A DNA stretch of 8,836 nt from CF-113 sp035716135. Lineage in GTDB: Bacteria; Chloroflexota; Ktedonobacteria; Ktedonobacterales; Ktedonobacteraceae. Under the pieces are notes generated by a model that saw only the letters and a list, made by a program, of their open reading frames with translations, made no database searches and was not told the DNA's origin. The position numbers and the translations under genes were made by a program. This document shows, in pieces, positions 1-5,776 of the stretch; the first letter of the stretch is position 1, and each line of letters starts with the position of its first letter. The stretch is from contig DASTKD010000305.1 of assembly GCA_035716135.1 (NCBI GenBank), positions 1-8,836 on the forward strand. Direction: 5' to 3'.

Positions 1-785
1 TTATTCATCCAGGGGATGCCGCGCAGGGGTTGCGCGCGTGTGCCGCAGCGATGAATGCGCCGCTCGGTCTCGGTTTGGCAGACGGGACAATAATACATAG
101 CCTGTATGGTGGCTCCCAGCAAGCTATCGAAGACAGTACCCGCCATGCCACTGATGAGCGCGACGAGAGGTATGGGCGCGAGCGACTTGCGAAAACCCTG
201 CCATATCCAGAAGAATAAACCCTGTGACCACGCGCCCAGGCTTGCCGCGACTGTTCCCAGCAGGGTAATGCCGCCCGATGTGCCGGGCGCGATTGGCCGA
301 CCGGTGGTAATCAGGCGCGGTTTTGATGTGCTTAGCACGCCCAGTTCTGTTGCCCAGGTGTCTGCGTTGGCGGTAGCGAGCGCGCCTGTAAAGCCTGCCA
401 GGGCCACGCGGCGCGTTTTGCTTGAGCGCGCCAGGCCATAGAAGATGGCGAAGAGTGTGGCAAGCCCGCCATTTGCCGCCGCTTGCCCGATGTCGCGCCG
501 CGATCCCTTGCTGAACTTGTCGGCGGCGGTGCTGGCTTTATCGCGCTGCCGGAAGTGCGAAAGCAGGCTGGACGAAACAAAAAAATAGATCAATGACAGT
601 CCCCACGACCATCCTCCCATGCCAAAGATGCTCGTTCCGCTCACAATCGCGCCCACTACGCCACTTTTGTCGAGCGAGCGCCGTCGATAAGCCAGCAGCG
701 CGACGCCGCTGCTGAAGAGCAATCCCAGTATCAAGCGTAAACCCCGCGAACGAGATGTAGCGGGCGTATAAGGTGTGTGTGGCAT
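1..785 (-). CDS. DUF92 family integral membrane protein (VTE6-like), 3' end cut by window
   Basis: The frame runs from ATG at 785 down to base 1 with no stop, giving 261 residues; the C-terminus lies outside the window. It matches the DUF92/TIGR00297 family, whose plant member VTE6 is a phytyl-phosphate kinase. The bacterial role is not established, but an isoprenoid-phosphate kinase in the membrane is the usual guess. Visible signatures are GQAAANGG (about 100-107), NADTWATELG (140-149), PGTSGG (167-172) and FDSLLGATIQ (219-228). Hydrophobic segments lie near residues 17-30, 45-70, 105-125 and 170-200. A cysteine cluster CPVC (233-236) with Cys247 follows, as in other bacterial DUF92 proteins. 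AGAGGT lies just upstream of the ATG at the usual distance. The gene diverges from the operon starting at 1273. Family call is firm; biochemical function is inferred. Confidence 0.9.
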   Translation of the reverse strand, partial: MPHTPYTPATSRSRGLRLILGLLFSSGVALLAYRRRSLDKSGVVGAIVSGTSIFGMGGWSWGLSLIYFFVSSSLLSHFRQRDKASTAADKFSKGSRRDIGQAAANGGLATLFAIFYGLARSSKTRRVALAGFTGALATANADTWATELGVLSTSKPRLITTGRPIAPGTSGGITLLGTVAASLGAWSQGLFFWIWQGFRKSLAPIPLVALISGMAGTVFDSLLGATIQAMYYCPVCQTETERRIHRCGTRAQPLRGIPWMN

Positions 786-839
786 GAAACTTGACCTCTT
801 TATATGAGAAATTAGCTTAGAAAGTGTTACAGATTGCTG

Positions 840-848
840 ATAATACCA
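840..848 (-). promoter_or_regulatory. Candidate extended -10 promoter for the DUF92 gene
   Basis: On the minus strand the sequence reads TGGTATTAT, a TGN plus TATTAT extended -10, about 55 bases before the ATG at 785. No good -35 hexamer is visible at the normal spacing. This is a motif match only. Confidence 0.3.
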
Positions 849-929
849 GTTTTATTGTAGTGAAAGGCTTGCCAGGACGCAAGCCTGCAAATGGGTTATG
901 TGTCAGGGATGTTACCAGGTCGTGTGAGG

Positions 930-1015
930 CATGGCGACCGCAAGGGTCGCCACTACGATACACGAAAACGGGTAGAACACGTAGTATAGTAGTGGCGACC
1001 CTTGCGGTCGCCATG
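930..1015. repeat. Head-to-head pair of GTAG/CTTGY hairpin repeats forming a 27-bp-arm inverted repeat
   Basis: Arms 930-956 and 989-1015 are perfectly complementary. Each arm is itself a hairpin. In the right arm GTAG (989-992) is followed by TGGCGACC, the loop CTTGC and GGTCGCCA (993-1013). The left arm (931-956) is the reverse complement. The 32-base centre holds a further short match (958-961 with 984-987). Two more units with the same plan but different stem sequence occur at 7464-7488 and 7729-7753, so this is a dispersed short-palindrome (REP-like) family. No transposase is nearby. Confidence 0.85.
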
Positions 1016-1217
1016 TTCGCGGCGTGATTGCCATGTTACAAGATGGTCGCTGTGCTTAGATTAACTACAGCGTTGCCGAATGCTTAGTACTTTTGGCGGA
1101 TATAGCGAAGTCCTTGTAATAGCGCGTTGTGTGTATTGTATTATACCAAAATGTCTTATTGTGTTGGTCTATGCATTGTCAAGCCATACAAAGACATGAT
1201 ACACTGCCATCGTCTCG

Positions 1218-1223
1218 TATAAT
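1218..1223 (+). promoter_or_regulatory. Candidate -10 box of the zinc-ribbon/MutL operon
   Basis: A perfect TATAAT hexamer lies 50 bases before the GTG start at 1273. The -35 position (about 1195-1200) matches TTGACA poorly. A better TTGTCA at 1176-1181 is too far from this -10 and has only a weak partner near 1198-1203. A short inverted match TGTAT/ATACA (1224-1239) follows directly and could be an operator. Motif evidence only. Confidence 0.35.
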
Positions 1224-1272
1224 TGTATGTGAAGATACACATGTCAGGGCCTGGCGAAAGTGAGGAGCAATC

Positions 1273-2646
1273 GTGATTATTTGTAATCGTTGTGGCAAGC
1301 AGGTTCCCGCTGGTCTAGCGCGGTGCCAGCATTGCGGAATGCCTCTATCTAGCGCGGCAAACGCTAGCGTGAATGCGCAGCAAGAGCCGTCGGAGCTACC
1401 CGCCTGGCTGGAGTCGCTGCGCGCTAATGAGCGGCCGGGCGCTCCTGCTGGCGGACAATCAGGTTTCTCAACCGCCGACCTGATAGACGATGATGACTTA
1501 CCCGGTTGGATGCGAGCCGAGCAGTCACAGGATAGAGGTGAAAGCGATTCTAGCAAACATCCAGCTATTCGACCGGCCTCAATGTCCGCCCCCAATACAG
1601 ATGCTGGTATGATGCAGGCTAAAAGTTTTTCAGCTCACGATTTGATCGATCCGGTATCGTTGCCGTCGTGGATGAACCCGAACCAGCCACCTGCCAGCCC
1701 CGCTGCTCCGGCTAAGCCGGGCAATCTGCCGCAGCCAACTCCCGGCGCGCGCCCTTATCAGGAATCGCCCGCGCCACTGTTTTCGGCCAGCGACTTAATT
1801 GATCACCAGTCCTTGCCGTCCTGGGTGTCTTCCGCGCAGGCAAACCAACCGGTACCACCTTTGAACTCAGCCACATGGCAGGGCAACCCGACCCCCGCTG
1901 CTCCAGTTCCGCCAATGCCGCCCAGGAATGGAGAGAATGGGCCGCAATCGGGTCTATCGGCCTCTTCATTGCTTGATGTGAACTCGCTTCCCCCCTGGTT
2001 GCGAGAAGGCCAGCAAGGGCAAGGCCAGCCCGGCGGCAACAATATGTCCGCCGGATCGTTGATCGACATGAACGCGCTGCCGTCCTGGCTGCGTGCCGTA
2101 GATGGTCAACCCCAGGGAGCGCCGATGGGAAGAAACGCGCCGCCTCCCTTGCATGGCACCGCGCCTCGAATTGAAAGCGCGCGCGTACCCAGTCGTCCGC
2201 GCGCCGAAATGATGCCGCCCGAGCAGAGCGAGGTGGCCGCCAATGTGTTTTCATCGATGCTGGGGGTTGCCTCGAATGCGCCATATTACCCCAACCAGAA
2301 TGGCGGCGGCCAGCAGGGCTTTCAGAGCGCGCCAGGGCAGCCTTCCGGCTCGCTATATGCTCCCCAGCCCGCGCCTCCCATGGCGTCGCCACCGGCCTTT
2401 AATAGTGGGCAGGGTATACCCATTGCCCAGACTGCCCAGGGAGCCATGCCGGGTGGGTATGCAGGCAGCTATAACAGTGCCTATCAAAATGCGCAAAACC
2501 CATACGCGGCCAATGCAAGTAATAATCAGGGGCAACAAATGCCGGGGGCTTACAATGGCGGACAGGGCGTTCCGGGAAATCCGGCGAACGGGAAGTCCGG
2601 CAAGCGTAGTTTTCTCGATACTATTCGTGAATGGTTCCACCTGTAG
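1273..2646 (+). CDS. Zinc-ribbon protein with repeated LPxWL motifs and disordered linkers
   Basis: This 457-residue protein starts at GTG 1273, with GAGGAG five bases upstream; starting here keeps the complete zinc ribbon. The N-terminus has Cys4-x2-Cys7 and Cys18-x2-Cys21, a rubredoxin-like zinc knuckle. A short LPAWL (42-46) is followed by five copies of a roughly 17-residue motif, S-x-x-D/S-L-I/L-D-x-x-x-L-P-x-W, at about 65-81, 119-134, 170-185, 228-243 and 258-273. Linkers are rich in Pro, Gln, Gly and Asn and look disordered. Residues 280-440 are low complexity. A basic, amphipathic-looking tail (KRSFLDTIREWFHL) ends the protein. No enzyme domain, signal peptide or membrane segment is evident. 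It is first in an apparent operon, 26 bases before the MutL-type gene. A scaffold with repeated short binding motifs is my inference; the function is unknown. Confidence 0.85.
   Translation: MIICNRCGKQVPAGLARCQHCGMPLSSAANASVNAQQEPSELPAWLESLRANERPGAPAGGQSGFSTADLIDDDDLPGWMRAEQSQDRGESDSSKHPAIRPASMSAPNTDAGMMQAKSFSAHDLIDPVSLPSWMNPNQPPASPAAPAKPGNLPQPTPGARPYQESPAPLFSASDLIDHQSLPSWVSSAQANQPVPPLNSATWQGNPTPAAPVPPMPPRNGENGPQSGLSASSLLDVNSLPPWLREGQQGQGQPGGNNMSAGSLIDMNALPSWLRAVDGQPQGAPMGRNAPPPLHGTAPRIESARVPSRPRAEMMPPEQSEVAANVFSSMLGVASNAPYYPNQNGGGQQGFQSAPGQPSGSLYAPQPAPPMASPPAFNSGQGIPIAQTAQGAMPGGYAGSYNSAYQNAQNPYAANASNNQGQQMPGAYNGGQGVPGNPANGKSGKRSFLDTIREWFHL
1465..2093 (+). repeat. Five-fold protein motif repeat region (DLIDxxxLPSWL) inside the zinc-ribbon gene
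   Basis: The repeats are FSTADLIDDDDLPGWM, FSAHDLIDPVSLPSWM, FSASDLIDHQSLPSWV, LSASSLLDVNSLPPWL and MSAGSLIDMNALPSWL. They are spaced 30-60 residues apart by disordered linker. Codon use differs between copies, so the protein motif rather than the DNA is conserved. Confidence 0.85.
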
Positions 2647-2672
2647 ATTAGTTATGAAAAAGGATCGTGGAG

Positions 2673-4547
2673 ATGCAGACAGAGCCTTACCTGGGGGAGG
2701 GACCTGGTTCGACCAGTAGCCAGAATCCCGCCGCCGCCAGTTCAATTCTGGTGGCGGATTGCGGGGCTACTTTCACCAAAGTTTCGTTGCTTGGACTTGT
2801 CGAGGGACAGTACCGTTTGATAGCGCGTGGGGTATCTCCCACTACAACGAGCGGCCCCAATGAGAGCGTGACGCGGGGCATCATTCAGGCCATCAACGAG
2901 ATCGAGTATGTTACGGGGCGGCATTTTGTCGCTGATGGGCAGATCGTGACTCCTGAAGGTCCATCAGGCGATGGCGTTGATCTGCTGGTCTCTACTATGA
3001 GCGTTGGTGGCCCGATGCGCCTGGCGGTGCTGGGCGGAGTGACGAAAGAGCTTGAAACGCTGGCCGCGCAAGCTGTCTCCGGCCTGCACGCCGAAACCTG
3101 TGCTATTCCTGCTCCCGCTTATCGCGCCACAATGGCACCAGAGATGCTGGCCGTCGGAGCTGGTGGACGTTCTGCATCTTCGCCCGCGCAGCCCGGTTCG
3201 TGGACACCTGAACAAGTCAGCGCCGAGTGGGAACGCCAGATTGCGCGAATGCGCGAGTTGCGGCCTCATGCCGCGCTTATTGTAGGGTCTGTCGATAACC
3301 CGCTGGGAGCAACCGCGCTTCAGGAAGCCTGCCAGCTTGTCATGCAGACGGTGAAGGCATTGAGCCAGCAGGCAGAGGGCGGTTCCTACCAGCTTCCTGT
3401 GATTTACGCGGGCGCGCCCCAGTTTGTGGAGGCGGTGCGGCGTATGTTGAATGGTCATGCCGAAGTCACCCGCGTTGATACCCTGCTTTCACAGGCGCAG
3501 CTTGGCCCCGTGAGCATGGCTGCCAGCGCGTTATATGAGCGCGATGTGCTGCGGCGCGTCCCCGGTTATGATACCTTGCGTTCCTGGTCAAATTCTATCC
3601 CTGTCGGTACAGCCAGTTCTTTGAGCAGCCTGGTGCGTTTCCTGGCACAGCATTATGCCATGAACGTTACCGCCGTTGATGTCGGGTCAAATACCACGAC
3701 CTTGATGATGGCTGGAGAGCGCGGCGAGTTCATTCCTCTGGTCAATACCGGCGTAGGTGTGGGCAGCGGACTGAGCGCTATTTTGCAGCAAGTTGGAGTG
3801 CAGCGTATCGCGCGCTGGCTGCCTTTCACAACCAGCGAAGATGAACTGCGCCAGTTTGCTATGAATCATATGCTGCATCCCCAGTCTCTACCGACCAGCC
3901 AGCGCGAACTGCATATGTTCCAGGCATTCGCCCGTGAAGCTATTTTACTGACGCGCGATGCGGCAAAAGGGGAAAATTTCGGCCAGTTCGAGGCCGATTT
4001 AATCCTGGCAACCGGCGGCGTGCTTGCCCACACGCCCAAGTTCGGTCAGGCCGCTTTGATGCTGCTGGACGCGCTGCAACCACGCGGCGTCACCTCTCTG
4101 GTGCTGGATCGCACCATGCTGATTTCTCAGCTTGGCGCAGTTGCGACCGTCGCGCCCGTCGCGGCGGTGCAGGTCAACGAAAATGATGCCGTGATGCATC
4201 GTCTGGGTACGTGCGTCGTCCCCTTTGGCGATTTGCCGCCAGGGCAAACAGCCATTCGCGTAGGCGTTGAATACAGCAATGGGCGGCAGGTCACAGCAGA
4301 AGTCATGTCCGGCTCAATCGAGATCATCCCCTTAAAGCTCAACGAACAGGCGCTTTTGACGCTCTATCCTGCTCCCAGCGTGGATGTTGGCCTGGGGCCA
4401 GGCGAACGGGCGCGCGCCGCTGAAGAGATCGATGGTGGCCTGGTCGGCCTGATTATCGACGCGCGCGGCAGACCATTAGCATTCCCTGCTGACGAGACGG
4501 AACGACAGGCCCGCCTCTTGCAATGGATGCAGATTATCGGGGCATAA
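2673..4547 (+). CDS. MutL/GlmL-family ASKHA protein (glutamate mutase L-like)
   Basis: This 624-residue protein resembles the MutL/GlmL family (TIGR01319, Pfam MutL), unrelated to the mismatch-repair MutL. GlmL is encoded beside B12-dependent glutamate mutase in clostridia and is thought to act as an ATP-dependent chaperone or reactivator. ASKHA nucleotide-site signatures are present: phosphate-1 DCGATFTK (29-36), a second DVGSNTTT (336-343) and an adenosine-type ATGG (446-449). The chain is longer than typical GlmL (about 460 residues), with an added N-terminal tail and a C-terminal region (about 500-624). ATG 2673 is preferred over GTG 2667 because AAGGA (2660-2664) is 8 bases from the former and only 2 from the latter. 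The gene lies 26 bases after the zinc-ribbon gene and 58 before the next. No mutase subunit is encoded here, so its client is unknown. Confidence 0.85.
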   Translation: MQTEPYLGEGPGSTSSQNPAAASSILVADCGATFTKVSLLGLVEGQYRLIARGVSPTTTSGPNESVTRGIIQAINEIEYVTGRHFVADGQIVTPEGPSGDGVDLLVSTMSVGGPMRLAVLGGVTKELETLAAQAVSGLHAETCAIPAPAYRATMAPEMLAVGAGGRSASSPAQPGSWTPEQVSAEWERQIARMRELRPHAALIVGSVDNPLGATALQEACQLVMQTVKALSQQAEGGSYQLPVIYAGAPQFVEAVRRMLNGHAEVTRVDTLLSQAQLGPVSMAASALYERDVLRRVPGYDTLRSWSNSIPVGTASSLSSLVRFLAQHYAMNVTAVDVGSNTTTLMMAGERGEFIPLVNTGVGVGSGLSAILQQVGVQRIARWLPFTTSEDELRQFAMNHMLHPQSLPTSQRELHMFQAFAREAILLTRDAAKGENFGQFEADLILATGGVLAHTPKFGQAALMLLDALQPRGVTSLVLDRTMLISQLGAVATVAPVAAVQVNENDAVMHRLGTCVVPFGDLPPGQTAIRVGVEYSNGRQVTAEVMSGSIEIIPLKLNEQALLTLYPAPSVDVGLGPGERARAAEEIDGGLVGLIIDARGRPLAFPADETERQARLLQWMQIIGA

Positions 4548-4587
4548 TCTTGATATACAGGTGGTAAGTGAGGATGGGTTCCTCGAT

Positions 4588-4603
4588 AGAGGAGGAGGTG
4601 GAG
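4588..4603 (+). promoter_or_regulatory. Strong ribosome binding site that fixes the start at 4606
   Basis: A purine run containing AGGAGG twice and AGGAGGT (4593-4599) lies six bases before ATG 4606. The frame is also open from GTG 4561, but the extra 15 residues would be encoded by this Shine-Dalgarno tract and look non-coding. Confidence 0.8.
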
Positions 4604-4605
4604 TT

Positions 4606-5544
4606 ATGGCAATGGCCTATCCGCCCGGAGGGTCAGCGGTACCACGAATAGAAGTGCAACGAGAGCGGCGCTTTGCAGGCCACAACGCCCGCTCGATTCC
4701 TCTTGTTTATGCCGGGCAGGAAGTGCTGGCCGATCAACCCGTTATTCGCCTGGAACTACCAGATCAGCCCGGAAGTCAGAGCCAGCCGGATGCGCCAGTC
4801 GTCATTCCTGCCGGTCTGCGTGGAAGGGTGATGAAGACGACCGCGCGCGGCGGGGTGATTATTCAGACGCGCGCTGCCCTTCTAACGGGCAACATTGGCG
4901 CGGGTCAGCAGGTCGCGGGTTTCCTGACCGTCTGGCAACCAGTCGGTTCGCGTCCCTCACCCGTTCCCGCCGGTGCCATTCTGGTGATCCCTGGCCCTGC
5001 CAGCTTTGCCATGCTGCGGCAAGCCATCGCTTCGGGGGTAGTGGGTATAGTCGCTGGCAGCATCGAGATGCGCGACCTCGAAGGCTTTCTGGGCGTCGAT
5101 ATGTTTGACCTGTTCAACAGCGTCGATGTCGATATGGCGCAGGCAAGTTTGCCTTCCCTTACTCTGCTCTTTACCGAGGGCTTTGGTTCAGTATCCATGC
5201 TGCCCTCCACTCTCCAGCTACTCACTCGCTACCAGGGATCGATAGCCCTGCTATCAGGCGTGACTTCAACGCTCTATGCCCTGTACCCCGAACTGCTCAT
5301 TTCCCTTCCTGAAGCGGAGACGCGGGACAACTGGCAGCCGTCTTCGTTCGATACGAGCCTGCGCCTGGGCGCGCGCGTGCGTGTGCGCTTTGGGACGAAC
5401 GCTGGCGCGACGGGTGATATAGACTATTTCTTCGTCCACCAGCACCGCTTTGTGTCCGGCGTCCAGGGACGAGCGGTGCGCCTGCGCCTCGCGGACGGAA
5501 CCACTCTGATTGCGCCAATCATGAATATCGAGCGTATTCCATAG
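4606..5544 (+). CDS. Uncharacterised protein downstream of the MutL-type gene, SH3/KOW-like C-terminus
   Basis: This 312-residue protein is not assigned to a named family. Residues 13-115 look all-beta, with Gly/Val-rich turns (LVYAGQEVLADQPVIRLE, 33-50; IPAGLRGRVMK, 67-77; GNIGAGQQVAGFL, 95-107), recalling a lipoyl/hammerhead-like fold without a recognisable biotin or lipoyl lysine motif. Residues 122-235 look like an alpha/beta domain (GAILVIPG, GVVGIVAGSI, LTLLFTEGFG, GSIALLSG). Residues 252-312 fit a KOW/SH3-like barrel (LGARVRVRFG, GATGDIDYF, ADGTTLIAPIMNIERI). There is no signal peptide or obvious membrane helix. It is third in the apparent operon, which ties it to the ASKHA protein as a candidate partner. 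Domain readings are by eye; the function is unknown. Confidence 0.8.
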   Translation: MAMAYPPGGSAVPRIEVQRERRFAGHNARSIPLVYAGQEVLADQPVIRLELPDQPGSQSQPDAPVVIPAGLRGRVMKTTARGGVIIQTRAALLTGNIGAGQQVAGFLTVWQPVGSRPSPVPAGAILVIPGPASFAMLRQAIASGVVGIVAGSIEMRDLEGFLGVDMFDLFNSVDVDMAQASLPSLTLLFTEGFGSVSMLPSTLQLLTRYQGSIALLSGVTSTLYALYPELLISLPEAETRDNWQPSSFDTSLRLGARVRVRFGTNAGATGDIDYFFVHQHRFVSGVQGRAVRLRLADGTTLIAPIMNIERIP

Positions 5545-5557
5545 CTGGCAAGCGCAT

Positions 5558-5619
5558 TTGTCCACACTTGCTATAAGTTATCCACATATATCTATGTGAC
5601 ATGTGGATAACTTATAGCA
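5558..5619. promoter_or_regulatory. Cluster of three DnaA boxes, two within a 19-bp perfect inverted repeat
   Basis: TTATCCACA (5578-5586) and its reverse complement TGTGGATAA (5602-5610) exactly match the consensus DnaA box. TTGTCCACA (5558-5566) differs at one base and equals the actinobacterial form. The two consensus boxes lie in arms 5569-5587 and 5601-5619, which are perfectly complementary over 19 bases around a 13-base centre. The site starts 14 bases after the stop of the upstream gene and lies between convergent genes. The structure could also act as a bidirectional transcription stop, but there is no T-run. DnaA binding is inferred from motif identity. Confidence 0.55.
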
Positions 5620-5656
5620 TTAAAATGTACTTTGCCAACCAGAAGCGGCCATCGAT

Positions 5657-5725
5657 TGTCATCCCGAGCGAAGCGAAGGATCTCCACTTGCCGACGAGAG
5701 ATCCTTCGCTTCGCTCGGGATGACA
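5657..5725. repeat. Palindromic repeat with 28-bp arms (TGTCATCC...GGATCTC family), copy 1
   Basis: Arms 5657-5684 and 5698-5725 are perfectly complementary around a 13-base centre. The outer end is TGTCATCC and the inner end GAAGGATCTC. A second copy lies at 7553-7620 with two differing positions per arm, both compensated on the opposite arm. It sits 51 bases past the gpmI stop, where a folded transcript could end or protect the mRNA, but no T-run is present. The family resembles short dispersed palindromes common in several soil bacterial phyla (from memory, not searched). Confidence 0.9.
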
Positions 5726-5776
5726 GGGCCGGTGGTGGGTGGAAATATTCATCAAACGGGCGCGCGCCGCGCCACA

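Larger units (their letters stand above)
786..1272. other. Intergenic region between divergent genes
   Basis: This region separates the minus-strand DUF92 gene from the plus-strand operon at 1273. It holds the promoter and ribosome-binding region of the former (roughly 786-850), a pair of head-to-head hairpins (930-1015), and an AT-richer stretch (about 1060-1260) that must carry the promoter of the operon. Short open frames across the hairpins (for example 817-1014 and 824-1027) are by-products of the palindrome and do not resemble proteins. No RNA gene is recognised. Confidence 0.6.

Noticed and set aside
332..580. An 82-codon open frame on the minus strand
   Set aside because: It is out of frame with the DUF92 reading frame that covers the same bases and contains the family motifs.
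931..1014. A CRISPR array
   Set aside because: There are only two repeat units, in opposite orientation, with no regular spacers and no cas genes.
817..1027. Small open frames on both strands over the hairpin pair
   Set aside because: They owe their existence to the inverted repeat and have no ribosome binding site or recognisable product.
1712..2392. A 226-codon open frame on the minus strand
   Set aside because: It is antisense to the zinc-ribbon gene, rich in Arg and Ala as expected for a shadow frame, and has no convincing start signal.
4561..4605. GTG 4561 as start of the third operon gene
   Set aside because: The 45 bases consist largely of the purine-rich Shine-Dalgarno tract, and ATG 4606 has AGGAGGT at ideal spacing.
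5569..5725. Rho-independent terminators for the convergent genes
   Set aside because: Both palindromes can fold but neither is followed by a T-run on either strand, so they are reported as a DnaA-box dyad and a repeat instead.
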